From Smithella sp035382085 (lineage in GTDB: Bacteria; Desulfobacterota; Syntrophia; Syntrophales; Smithellaceae): DNA of 64,000 nucleotides. The stretch lies in assembly GCA_035382085.1 (NCBI GenBank), contig DAOSZO010000003.1, positions 14,459-78,458 on the forward strand. Reading direction: 5' to 3'. A model generated the notes under the pieces. That model made no database searches, was not told where the DNA came from, and worked only from the letters and a program-made list of their open reading frames with translations. Position 1 is the first letter of the stretch, and each line of letters begins with the position of its first letter. Made by a program: the position numbers and the translations under genes. Shown piece after piece: positions 1 to 8,462 of this stretch.

Positions 1-1250
1 TCGCCCAGAAACACCGAAATGATGGCTGGCGGCGCCTCGTTGGCTCCGAGACGATGATCGTTGCCGTAGGAGGCCACCGACGCCCGCAAAATATCGGCGT
101 GTTTGTAAACCGCCCGCACCGTGGCCACCAGAAAAACAAGAAATTGAATGTTGTCGTGCGGCGTTTTCCCGGGATTGAGCAGATTGTTGCCCTTGTCATC
201 GCACAGCGACCAGTTGAGGTGCTTCCCGGAGCCGTTGATTTTAGCAAAGGGTTTTTCATGCAACAGCGCCGCCAGGCGGTGCTTCTTCGCTACGGACTTC
301 AACGTATCCATCACCATCTGATTGTGGTCCACGGCGATATTGGCCTCTTCATAGACCGGCGCGATTTCATACTGACTGGGCGCAACCTCATTGTGTCGGG
401 TTTTGGCCGGAATGCCCAGCTTGAAGAGTTCCTCTTCCACGTCATGCATATACGAGGAAATTCTCTCCTTGATGCTTCCGAAATACTGGTCTTCCAGTTC
501 CTGGCCTTTGGGGGGAGGCGCGCCGACAACCGTCCTGCCGCCCAGCACCAGATCCGGGCGTTTGAAGAAGTAATCCATATCAATCAGAAAATATTCCTGT
601 TCGGGACCCAGGGTGGAATAGACTTTCCTCACATTTTTCACGCCCAGCAGTTTCAGCATGTTGACTGCGCTGCCGCTCAAGGCACGGATGGAGCGCAAAA
701 GCGACGTCTTTTTATCCAGCGCTTCTCCGGTGTAGGAAATAAAGGCCGTCGGGATGCACAGCGTCGTCGAGATGCCGATGCGTTTGATAAAGGCGGGCGA
801 AGACATGTCCCAGGCTGTATAGCCGCGGGCTTCAAAGGTGGCCCGTATGCCTCCGGAGGGAAAACTGGACGCGTCGGGTTCGCCCTGCACCAGTTGTTTG
901 CCGGAAAACTTTTCCATCACCTGGCCATTGCCGACCGGGTCAATGAACGCGTCGTGTTTTTCCGCCGTAAATCCCGTCATCGGCTGGAACCAGTGGGCGA
1001 AATGCGTCGCGCCTTTTTCCAGCGCCCATTTTTTCATGGCTTCGGCAACCACATCGGCTGTCCTGGCGTCCAGCCTCTTGTCCTCATTGATCGCCTCCAT
1101 CAATTTTTTGAAGGCTTCCTTGGGCAGTCTTTCCTTCATGGTTTTGTAATTGAAAGTATCCTCCCCGAAATACTGCGAGACGGGAACGAATTTTTCCTTT
1201 TCGACCAGATACTGCCTTTCTGCCGCGGTGGTTTGTTTCGTCTTTTTCAT
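1..1250 (-). CDS. glnN: Glutamine synthetase type III (GlnN family), C-terminus cut by window edge
   Basis: This enzyme makes glutamine from glutamate, ammonia and ATP. Reading the minus strand from the ATG at 1250 gives MKKTKQTTAAERQYLVEK, followed by the type III features RLDARTADVVAEAM and THFAHWFQPMTG (about residues 58-95), a glutamate-binding stretch around GPEQEYFLID, and NGSGKHLNWS. These are typical of GSIII rather than the shorter GSI. About 416 residues are present; family members are around 700, so the C-terminal part lies outside the window. An AGAGGGG ribosome site precedes the start. It lies 30 bp behind the glutamate synthase genes in the same direction, so it is probably the last gene of the sigma-54-driven operon starting near 6400. 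Family call is secure; the gene is incomplete only because of the window edge. Confidence 0.93.
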   Translation of the reverse strand, partial: MKKTKQTTAAERQYLVEKEKFVPVSQYFGEDTFNYKTMKERLPKEAFKKLMEAINEDKRLDARTADVVAEAMKKWALEKGATHFAHWFQPMTGFTAEKHDAFIDPVGNGQVMEKFSGKQLVQGEPDASSFPSGGIRATFEARGYTAWDMSSPAFIKRIGISTTLCIPTAFISYTGEALDKKTSLLRSIRALSGSAVNMLKLLGVKNVRKVYSTLGPEQEYFLIDMDYFFKRPDLVLGGRTVVGAPPPKGQELEDQYFGSIKERISSYMHDVEEELFKLGIPAKTRHNEVAPSQYEIAPVYEEANIAVDHNQMVMDTLKSVAKKHRLAALLHEKPFAKINGSGKHLNWSLCDDKGNNLLNPGKTPHDNIQFLVFLVATVRAVYKHADILRASVASYGNDHRLGANEAPPAIISVFLG

Positions 1251-1280
1251 GATGAATTATCCCCTCTTTATTAAAATGTT

Positions 1281-3617
1281 TTATTCCAGCGGTTTGTTTT
1301 CCACGATTTCCCAGACGCCCGTGGGACAGGCGCCCGCGCAGAACCCGCACCCGATACACAATTCTTCGTTGACCACATATTCATAACGTTCATCGTCCAG
1401 AGCCTTGCGCGCGATGGCGTTCTGCGGACAAACCGATTCGCATATGCCGCAATCCCGACAGGCGCCGCACGAAGCGCAGTTTGCCGCGCAGGATACCGGA
1501 TCGGCAAAAACCTTGAGGCGAGCGTCAAAATATTCCGTCTTGACTCTCGCGTAATCAATTACCGGGAGCTTATCGTAGGTTTCTTCGATGCCTCTCAAAA
1601 GACCATCGATCGTCTGCGCGGCGATGCGCCCCGCGCCGATGGCATCGGTCAAAAGCCCCGGCCTGACCGTGTCGCCGATGGCGAAAATCCGCTCATCGCT
1701 GGTTCTGAACTTTTCATCAACCGCAATGAATCCGTTGACCACGCGGATGTCCTCCGGCAAGAAGGAAAGATCGGGCATGTCGCCCACCGCCACAATGACC
1801 GTGTCCGCCGGCAACACTTCGCCATCCGTCAGTTCCACGCCTTTGGCCGTGATGGCCCTGGTGAACCGCGGCCACAAAAATTTCGCGCCGGCGGCTTCGG
1901 CGTTGCGCCTCTCCGTTCCGAAAGACGCCGGCTGCTGAACGTCAATCAAGGTAACACTTTTCGCGCCCAAACGGAAGGCTTCCGTTGCGGCATCGCAACC
2001 CACATTGCCGGCGCCGATCACCACGACCCGTTTGCCCACCTTCACGTCATTGCATTTGCTCCGCCGCAAGAAATCCAGTGCTGCAATGGCTTTTTCAATG
2101 CCCGGCACCTTCAAAAGGCGGGGCCGGGTCGCGCCGGAAGCAATTACAACAAAATCAAATTCGTTTTTCAGCTTGTTGAACTTCTCCCGCGTCATAACTG
2201 AGTTGAAGTGGACGCGGCGGATATGCTTCGTGAGCCGGTTGATTTCATGCTCCACAATTTCATCCGGAATTCGGTTTCGGGGGATCGTTTCCGTGATTTT
2301 TCCGCCCAATTTTTTCCTGCGTTCAAAAATCGTCGGCTCATGTCCTTTCATCCACAACTGCCAGGCCACGGAAAGGCCGGCTACGCCTCCTCCGATGACC
2401 GCTATTTTCTTGCCCGTCGAGGGCAGTGGTGCGGGCTCTTTGGCTTCCAGGGACGCTTTCCCCAGCAAGGACACATCCATCGAAGGCAGATTGACAATTT
2501 TTCGGGAGCAATTCTGCATGCAGAGATTGGGACACAAATACCCGCAGACCGTCGCAGGAAAAGGCGTGTATTGCAGGGCCAGGTCCACCGCTTCCTGCAT
2601 CTTCCCCTTGCGTATCAGCGCCCAGCGCTTTTGCACTGGAATGCCCGTCGGGCAATATCCCTGGCAGGGGGGCAGATATTTTTCATTCGCCCAGACGGGA
2701 ATGAAGCGGCGCATCTCACCCGTGGTGATCACGCCGATCGGTGAACGATCCAGATTATAGATGTCGCCGATCAAACCGCCGCTGCCAAGTTCCCGCTCCC
2801 AAACCTCTTTTTTGAAAACCGCCATCGGCCGCAAAGCGCGGCCTTTTTTTTCGTGCGGCTTGAGGGCGACCAGAATTTTCCAGTCCTTTTTTCTGGCACC
2901 CAAATCGGCAAACAGATACTGTTTGCCGATGGCCAGCAAAAACTTGCTCAAGTTCGTCTTCAGCCAGTTCCATTCCGCTTCGGGCAAGTCCGAAATCAGA
3001 CGGGCATCCTGGTCGCTGTAGGAACTTTGATTTCCGCGGAAGAAAATCTTTCCGCCGACCATCCCGACACAGGGACGGTAACCCAATACATCCTTTTCTT
3101 CTTCCGCCCCGACACCGCAGACAACCGCCACGCCTCCGGCCATAAATTCCGCAAAGGAATCGCCCGCCTTGCCGAAAACCCAGAGCTCCGGAGGATCAAA
3201 GCGCGGATTGTGTTTGGTCATGGTCATGCCGCGCGCGCCGATATCCCCGTCAATATAGACTTTGCCCTGCGCCATGGCATTGGCCGCGCCATTGGTCGCG
3301 CTGCCGTGAACGATAATATGCGCTCCGGCGTTGAGCCACGCCACGTCATCGGAGACGGGCCCGAAAACCTCGATGAGCGTGTTGGGAAATCCCATGGACC
3401 CCAAACGCTGTCCGGAAGATCCGAGGACCTCGACCTTAACCGATTTATCCCCTGCGCGCCAGAGACGTCCGCCGATACCGTGCTGTCCATGAGCAATGAC
3501 TTCAATTTTCGTGCAGCCTTCGGCGACGGCGTTCTGAATTCTTTCTTCCAGAATTCTCGACTCAACGCGCACGCCGTCTTCAATGCCGGAGATTTTTATA
3601 GATTCTTTTTTGTTCAT
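1281..3617 (-). CDS. Glutamate synthase GXGXG domain fused to GltD-like NAD(P)H:FAD oxidoreductase with ferredoxin tail
   Basis: A 778-residue fusion. The first ~250 residues are the GltB C-terminal GXGXG beta-helix domain (repeats such as GIGGRLWRAG, DGDIGARGMTMT). From about residue 315 comes a GltD-type domain with the cysteine cluster CQGYCPTGIP and CGYLCPNLC, an FAD-binding motif IAVIGGGVAGLS and a nucleotide-binding motif VVVIGAGNVGCD. The tail holds an 8-Cys ferredoxin-like segment (CRDCGICESVCP, CIGCGFCAGACP). By homology it takes electrons from NAD(P)H or ferredoxin and passes them to the FMN subunit encoded upstream (3639-5273). Fusing the GXGXG domain to the small subunit is less common than separate genes. 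It ends 30 bp before the glutamine synthetase. Which electron donor is used cannot be told from sequence alone. Confidence 0.9.
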   Translation of the reverse strand: MNKKESIKISGIEDGVRVESRILEERIQNAVAEGCTKIEVIAHGQHGIGGRLWRAGDKSVKVEVLGSSGQRLGSMGFPNTLIEVFGPVSDDVAWLNAGAHIIVHGSATNGAANAMAQGKVYIDGDIGARGMTMTKHNPRFDPPELWVFGKAGDSFAEFMAGGVAVVCGVGAEEEKDVLGYRPCVGMVGGKIFFRGNQSSYSDQDARLISDLPEAEWNWLKTNLSKFLLAIGKQYLFADLGARKKDWKILVALKPHEKKGRALRPMAVFKKEVWERELGSGGLIGDIYNLDRSPIGVITTGEMRRFIPVWANEKYLPPCQGYCPTGIPVQKRWALIRKGKMQEAVDLALQYTPFPATVCGYLCPNLCMQNCSRKIVNLPSMDVSLLGKASLEAKEPAPLPSTGKKIAVIGGGVAGLSVAWQLWMKGHEPTIFERRKKLGGKITETIPRNRIPDEIVEHEINRLTKHIRRVHFNSVMTREKFNKLKNEFDFVVIASGATRPRLLKVPGIEKAIAALDFLRRSKCNDVKVGKRVVVIGAGNVGCDAATEAFRLGAKSVTLIDVQQPASFGTERRNAEAAGAKFLWPRFTRAITAKGVELTDGEVLPADTVIVAVGDMPDLSFLPEDIRVVNGFIAVDEKFRTSDERIFAIGDTVRPGLLTDAIGAGRIAAQTIDGLLRGIEETYDKLPVIDYARVKTEYFDARLKVFADPVSCAANCASCGACRDCGICESVCPQNAIARKALDDERYEYVVNEELCIGCGFCAGACPTGVWEIVENKPLE

Positions 3618-3638
3618 CGTTTTGTTATGCTTCTCTTC

Positions 3639-5273
3639 TTATACGACATATTTAATTTGCAATTTCTGTGCCGCATCCGCATCGGCGATGCCCAGCGCGT
3701 CGGACATGCCAATCGGCAAGGACGTCGAACGTCCCAGCGGAGCCACGATTTTCTTCAATTCCGTGTCAAAACTTAAAAAGACGTCCACCACACGCTCGGC
3801 GACTTTTTCCGGATCCAATCTGCGGTCCAAACGCGGATCCTGCGAGGTGATGCCTTTCGGACAAATCCCGACATTGCAGATGTTGCAGCGGTCGTTCTCC
3901 GAACCCAGACATCCTGCCGCCGCCTGCATGATGTATTTTCCGATCTGAACCCCGCTGGCGCCCAGCATGATCAGCGCCGCGGCGTTGGCTGCGAGATTGC
4001 CGTTTTTGCCGATGCCGCCGCCGGCAAAAAGCGGGATTTCATTTTGTTTGCCCAGTTTCACCAAATTCAGATAGGCATCGCGCAAATTGCTCGCGATGGG
4101 ATGTCCCATATGGTTCATGGAAACATTATAGGCCGCACCGGTTCCCCCGTCCTCGCCGTCAATGGCCAGCCCCGCGGCGTAAGGATTGCGGGTCAGATTA
4201 TTCAGAACCGCCAGCGTGGTGCTGGTGGCCGAGATCTTCGGATAAACGGGCACGCGGAAGCCCCAGGCCATGTACATGGATTGAATCATCTTGGCAACGG
4301 CTTCCTCAATCGAGTATTTCGTCTGATGCGTGGGCGGGCTGGGCAGGCTCACGCCCTGCGGCACGCCGCGAATCGCGGCAATGAGCTTGTTGACCTTGTA
4401 CCACATCAACAAGCCGCCGTCGCCGGGTTTGGCGCCCTGGCCGTATTTGATTTCAATGGCGCAGGGATCTTCCTTCATATGCGGCAGGTTGTGGATGATT
4501 TCATCCCAGCCAAAATAGCCGCTGGCGATCTGCAAAATGACATATTTGAGAAAACGCGATCTCAACAGCCGCGGCGGGCATCCGCCTTCGCCCGTGCAGA
4601 TCCGCACCGGCATGCCCAGTTCTTCATTCAGATAGGTCACGCCCAGCTGCAGGCCCTCCCACATGTTCGGAGACAAGGCGCCGAAAGACATGCTGCCGAT
4701 GATCAAGGGATAAATTTCCCGCACCGGAGGCGTCCATCCGTTTTCCCGGTTCACCCGCAGCATCTCTTCCGGAGGCAGAATGCGGCCCAGCAGGGTTCTG
4801 AGCTCGAACTCGTGACGTCCCGCGTCCAGCGCGGGATCGGTCAGCATGGAAATCCGAACGAATTTTATCTTATCCAGGACGCTGTCCGGAGCATTCCGTC
4901 TTCCGCCGCGGCGTCGGGGTTCGCCCCCCTGATTGACGTGAAAGCGCAGTTTATCCGCCTCATCGGACCGCAGGGGCACAATGGCGTTGTTGGGGCAAAC
5001 CATCGTGCACATGCCGCAGCCGACGCAGGCGTGTGCAGGGTCCGTGCGTTGATTGATTCCGTGATACACACTGAAAACATTGCCGGCTTTTTCTTCCAGC
5101 CCCAGGGGCACCTGGATCAGCCGCTTGCGATGAACGCCCAGCTCGATGGCCCTGACCGGGCAGACGGCCGTGCAATTCCCGCACAGGGTGCACTTTTCCT
5201 TATTCCACAGAATCTGCCAGGGCAGATCCTTCGTGCTTAATGTGGATGGGCTAATGGTTCCAATTGATTCCAT
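3639..5273 (-). CDS. Glutamate synthase FMN-binding (synthase) subunit with N-terminal ferredoxin domain
   Basis: A 544-residue protein equal to the central synthase domain of GltB, which binds FMN and a 3Fe-4S cluster and reductively aminates 2-oxoglutarate. The N-terminus (about residues 25-110) carries two 4Fe-4S motifs, CTLCGNCTAVCP and CVGCGMCTMVCP. The FMN barrel follows, with KYGQGAKPGDGG, VGLAIDGEDGGTGAA-like sequence (here AIDGEDGGTGAAY) and the C-terminal cluster CNICNVGICPKG. This split arrangement is known from archaea and many anaerobes. The start at 5273 overlaps the end of the amidotransferase gene by 37 bp, suggesting coupled translation; no better internal Met is present before the first cluster. 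Confidence 0.92.
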   Translation of the reverse strand: MESIGTISPSTLSTKDLPWQILWNKEKCTLCGNCTAVCPVRAIELGVHRKRLIQVPLGLEEKAGNVFSVYHGINQRTDPAHACVGCGMCTMVCPNNAIVPLRSDEADKLRFHVNQGGEPRRRGGRRNAPDSVLDKIKFVRISMLTDPALDAGRHEFELRTLLGRILPPEEMLRVNRENGWTPPVREIYPLIIGSMSFGALSPNMWEGLQLGVTYLNEELGMPVRICTGEGGCPPRLLRSRFLKYVILQIASGYFGWDEIIHNLPHMKEDPCAIEIKYGQGAKPGDGGLLMWYKVNKLIAAIRGVPQGVSLPSPPTHQTKYSIEEAVAKMIQSMYMAWGFRVPVYPKISATSTTLAVLNNLTRNPYAAGLAIDGEDGGTGAAYNVSMNHMGHPIASNLRDAYLNLVKLGKQNEIPLFAGGGIGKNGNLAANAAALIMLGASGVQIGKYIMQAAAGCLGSENDRCNICNVGICPKGITSQDPRLDRRLDPEKVAERVVDVFLSFDTELKKIVAPLGRSTSLPIGMSDALGIADADAAQKLQIKYVV

Positions 5274-6367
5274 TTCTCTATCTTTCGCCTTTCTCTGCTG
5301 ACCAGAACGGTTTCATATTTCATCGGCTGGAAATCCAGATTGATGTCGCGTTCCGGAATAGCGGCGTCCAGCCCGCACATCTCGGAAGAAAACGCGAACA
5401 TGCCCGGACGGCCGCCCACAATGCCGGGACGCAGTTTCTTCGAATCCTGCACCATAAACACGGATTTGTCGGGCAAACATCCGATAACGCAGTTGGGGCC
5501 GTCGATGATCAGCGGCCGGCAGGCCTGCTTCAACTGCTTCAGAAATTTTCCGCTGGGATGATTCTGCAACTCGCCGTCTTTGAGCGGCGTAATGATGTGT
5601 TTGTACATTTCGATGCCCATGCCGAGATGATTCAGCATATAGTGCAAAATGTGCGTGAAGACCTCCGAATCAGACTGATAGCCGCTGTACCCGGGAAATT
5701 TCCGCGAACCAAGAAACTCCCGAATGGGAACAAAGGCGGTATTTTCCCCGTTGGTCGCGGACGCGATCCCCTGAATGAAAAACGGGTGACAGGCGTAGAT
5801 GTTGATGGCGTAATTGGTGTTCTGACGCCCCTGGCTCAAGATGACGCGCGCGGTCAGGTCCTTTCTGTCCAGCCCAAGATACTGGGCAACGGTCAGCGGG
5901 TCCCCCACTTCCTTAATCATGATGACATCCGGCCAGAAACTGAAAATCAACATGGACTCATCCTGTTCCCCCATTTGACGCAACTGCAACTGAATCATCA
6001 TCAGCCGGAAGTTTTTCTCTTCCTGGGTCAATCCCTCCCACTCGGCGGGATATTCGTAAACACGGATGACATAATTATCCCTTTTGGGCGTCCCCGCGGG
6101 AGGATTCTTGGCCGGTTTGATGGACAGCTTGTATTTGACCATAAAATCCTGATCAATCATGAAACGGTCAAGATTCTTGAGTCCTTCATTGGAAAAAATC
6201 CCGGAAAGAATGGGATCGTCCTTGAATTTTTCAAATTCGCCTCCAAGATCCGTAAGGAAAAGGCCCACGCCGGACCCGTCATGTCCTTCTTTCATCACAT
6301 CAATGGCGTGAATCGCCATCATGGGAGAAAGCGGTTCGTTACTCGTTACTGCAAACAGCCGGCACAT
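5237..6367 (-). CDS. Glutamate synthase glutaminase subunit (class II Ntn amidotransferase)
   Basis: A 376-residue protein equal to the N-terminal GltB domain. It hydrolyses glutamine and supplies ammonia to the FMN subunit. I place the start at 6367, not further upstream, because this gives MCRLFAV with the catalytic cysteine at position 2, the Ntn nucleophile freed by Met removal, and because GGAGG lies at the right distance. Later motifs such as GHDGSGVG and NGENTAFVPIREF fit GATase class II. It is the first gene of a four-gene minus-strand operon, 50 bp downstream of a strong -24/-12 promoter. Confidence 0.92.
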   Translation of the reverse strand: MCRLFAVTSNEPLSPMMAIHAIDVMKEGHDGSGVGLFLTDLGGEFEKFKDDPILSGIFSNEGLKNLDRFMIDQDFMVKYKLSIKPAKNPPAGTPKRDNYVIRVYEYPAEWEGLTQEEKNFRLMMIQLQLRQMGEQDESMLIFSFWPDVIMIKEVGDPLTVAQYLGLDRKDLTARVILSQGRQNTNYAINIYACHPFFIQGIASATNGENTAFVPIREFLGSRKFPGYSGYQSDSEVFTHILHYMLNHLGMGIEMYKHIITPLKDGELQNHPSGKFLKQLKQACRPLIIDGPNCVIGCLPDKSVFMVQDSKKLRPGIVGGRPGMFAFSSEMCGLDAAIPERDINLDFQPMKYETVLVSRERRKIEKWNQLEPLAHPH

Positions 6368-6416
6368 TTTTTCCTCCTTCAATATTCCCGGCGAATCGGG
6401 AAAGCACATTTATAAC

Positions 6417-6432
6417 TGCCAAAGTCGTGCCA
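6417..6432 (-). promoter_or_regulatory. Sigma-54 promoter of the glutamate synthase operon
   Basis: The minus strand reads TGGCACGACTTTGGCA. It matches the sigma-54 consensus TGGCACG-N4-TTGCA at every position except one T, with GG and GC ten bases apart as required. Transcription would start near 6405, leaving a 5' leader of about 38 bases before the ATG at 6367. The enhancer-binding activator gene lies directly upstream. Confidence 0.82.
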
Positions 6433-6517
6433 AACGGGAAAATCATCATACATTTTTGTAACACCTGATTTTTCTGTTTTTATCCTCCGGCAGATTTTCA
6501 TCCGTGTTTCGAAAAGC

Positions 6518-6527
6518 ACAATTTTGT
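6518..6527. promoter_or_regulatory. ACAAWWTTGT palindrome, candidate activator site upstream of glutamate synthase
   Basis: The site reads ACAATTTTGT inside GCACAATTTTGTATTTT. It lies about 90 bp upstream of the sigma-54 promoter, the usual distance for an enhancer. A 17-base match (GCACAATTTTGTATTTT, as its reverse complement) recurs at 13508-13524. It is one of four ACAAWWTTGT sites, all in the nitrogen block. Confidence 0.6.
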
Positions 6528-6601
6528 ATTTTATTGTATTTTTCGGACCAATTTTGAACTTTTTGCTTCAAATTCCTTTTCCGGACAAAGAGACTTTCCT
6601 T

Positions 6602-8167
6602 TCAGACCGTTTTATTTTTTTTAAACAGCTTGGGATTGATGCCCATTTTCGCAATTTTATACTGAATGATTCGCTTGGTGATGCCCAGTTTTTTGGCGGC
6701 TTTGGTCTGATTGCCCCCTGCCTCTTCCAAGGCTTCAATAATCAAAGCCCTTTCCTGTGCTTGAATAACGGACGGCAGCTTTCCATACTCTTTTTTGTTT
6801 GGCGCTCTTTCCTGCGTCTGCAGCGACGGCGGCAAGTGCGCGCAATCAATCGTGTCTGTTTTCGTCAACAATACCGCCCGCTCGATGCAATTTTCGAGTT
6901 CGCGGACATTTCCCGGCCATTTATGCGAAAGGAAAACTTCGATGGCCTCTGTGGAGATTTTTCTGACGTTTTTCCCCATTTCCTTGCTGTATTTCAGAAG
7001 AAAATAATCCGCGAGCAAGATCACGTCACTGCCCCGTTCGCGCAGCGGCGGCAGATAAATGGGAAAAACGTTGAGCCGGTAAAACAAATCCGCGCGGAAA
7101 CGATCGGCCAGAATGTCCTGCTCCAGATTGCGGTTCGTGGCAGCGATAATCCGGACATTGACATTGACGACTCTGGACGAACCCAGCGGCTGAAAACGCT
7201 TTTCCTGCAACACACGCAGGAGCTTGACCTGCGCGGCGGCGGAGAGTTCCCCGACTTCATCCAGAAAAATCGTTCCGCCGTTTGCTTCCTCGAAGCGGCC
7301 GCGGCGCTGAGTCAACGCGCCGGTAAACGCCCCTTTCTCATGGCCGAACAGCTCGCTTTCAATGAGCGTGTCGGGAATGGCCGCGCAGTTGACCTGCACC
7401 ATCGGCGCGCCTTTGCGCGGCGAATTGTTATGAATGGCCCGGGCAATCAATTCCTTTCCCGTACCCGTTTCTCCGGTAATCAAAACCGTGGTGTTGGAAT
7501 CGGCGACCTGCGCCACCAGGCCGAAGACCTCCTGCATGGCCTTGGAATGTCCGATAATATCCATGGAAGGGGACCGATGCTGCCCGACAATCTTGCGCAG
7601 GCGTTTATTTTCCTCCTCCAACGCCCTGATGTGCACCGCTTTGGCGATCAGTTCGGCAACCGACGAAAGAAGCGCCAATTCCTTGTCCAGGTCTTCGACA
7701 TCCCGCGCGACCTTGTCCGCCGACAAAACACCCACCACATTGGAATCGTAGATAATCGGCACGCAAAGAAAGGAAAGCTCGGCGCGGTTGAGGTGGCGTC
7801 TCGCCCCCGTGCGATCCAGAAAATGCGTTTCCTGTCCGAGATTGGCCACCGCCATGGGACGGCCGGTTTCCGCCACCTTGCCCGTGATGCCTTCACCGGG
7901 TTTATAGGTAACCTCCAGGCCGTCAATATTGACATCATGCGCCACATCCAGCCAGATTTCTTTGGTTTCTCGATCCAGAAAAGATATCATGCCGCGCTGC
8001 ATCCCCAGGCGCGAACTCATTTCCTGAAGAATATGTTCGAGATGTTCGCGCAAATCCCCCGGTTGAGCCAGAATTTTTGCTATCGCGTGCAGGGCGGCAA
8101 GCTCTTCATAAGTGTGAATGCTCAATTTCTTTTCTCTCTCATTTAATTTTTTTGTGGCGGTGCTCAT
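6602..8167 (-). CDS. Sigma-54-dependent transcriptional activator (GAF-AAA+-Fis HTH, NifA-like layout)
   Basis: About 521 residues. An N-terminal GAF domain (roughly 25-170) is followed by the sigma-54 AAA+ domain with Walker A GETGTGKE, the sigma-54 contact loop GAFTGA, GGTIFLDEVGEL (Walker B) and the arginine-finger region. A Fis-type helix-turn-helix (GGNQTKAAKKLGITKRIIQYK) is at the end. There is no receiver domain, so it is not a classical NtrC two-component response regulator. NifA-like proteins have this layout and can be controlled by PII proteins. Start at ATG 8167 is preferred; a GTG at 8182 is in frame. It lies directly upstream of the sigma-54-driven glutamate synthase operon, so it is probably that operon's activator. 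The signal sensed by GAF is unknown (2-oxoglutarate or PII contact are guesses). Confidence 0.9.
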   Translation of the reverse strand: MSTATKKLNEREKKLSIHTYEELAALHAIAKILAQPGDLREHLEHILQEMSSRLGMQRGMISFLDRETKEIWLDVAHDVNIDGLEVTYKPGEGITGKVAETGRPMAVANLGQETHFLDRTGARRHLNRAELSFLCVPIIYDSNVVGVLSADKVARDVEDLDKELALLSSVAELIAKAVHIRALEEENKRLRKIVGQHRSPSMDIIGHSKAMQEVFGLVAQVADSNTTVLITGETGTGKELIARAIHNNSPRKGAPMVQVNCAAIPDTLIESELFGHEKGAFTGALTQRRGRFEEANGGTIFLDEVGELSAAAQVKLLRVLQEKRFQPLGSSRVVNVNVRIIAATNRNLEQDILADRFRADLFYRLNVFPIYLPPLRERGSDVILLADYFLLKYSKEMGKNVRKISTEAIEVFLSHKWPGNVRELENCIERAVLLTKTDTIDCAHLPPSLQTQERAPNKKEYGKLPSVIQAQERALIIEALEEAGGNQTKAAKKLGITKRIIQYKIAKMGINPKLFKKNKTV

Positions 8168-8196
8168 TATAAACCGACCCACGAAGGCATTTTGTT

Positions 8197-8206
8197 ACAA
8201 AATTGT
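8197..8206. promoter_or_regulatory. ACAAWWTTGT palindrome in the leader of the sigma-54 activator gene
   Basis: The site reads ACAAAATTGT and begins 30 bp upstream of the activator start codon. A close relative, ACAACTTTGT, occurs at 8270-8279, and a weaker GCAAAATTGT near 8310. The position right over the likely promoter or leader suggests autoregulation rather than activation. Confidence 0.5.
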
Positions 8207-8398
8207 ACCAATAGCAAATACTTTTTTACAGCCGGATCTAATTATGTGCAATTAGCGAACCAATTTACGACAACTTTGTAAAAATTTGCAAAAAGGCGCA
8301 AAATTGTTAGTTAAGGGAAGGTCTTGCAGAGATATGATCAAAGATAGTTTAATGTTTTCTTAAAGATATAAGCAAGATGGTTTAAAATTTACCTTTGG

Positions 8399-8462
8399 GG
8401 ATAACAGCTTGCCGCTCAGCCGCGCCGCCGCAGGCGGCGTCGGCTGGAGCGGCGGGTTGGGC
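8399..8462 (-). other. attC recombination site of an integron-type gene cassette
   Basis: On the minus strand, directly after the stop codon of the 8470-9132 gene, the DNA has the order GCCCAAC (R'' box) ... CAGCCGACGCCGCC ... GGCGGCGCGGCTG ... GTTATCC (R' box). The imperfect stem pairs CCGCT/AGCGG, CAGCCG/CGGCTG and GCCGCC/GGCGGC with single unpaired bases on only one arm, the asymmetry typical of attC. The core closely resembles the aadA-type attC (AGCCGACGCCGC...GCGGCGCGGCTTAAC). About 64 bases long, within the known range. Confidence 0.8.

Noticed and set aside
54..1274. Long open frame on the plus strand over the glutamine synthetase gene
   Set aside because: Its translation has no recognisable domain, while the opposite strand gives an unbroken GSIII sequence with a ribosome site.
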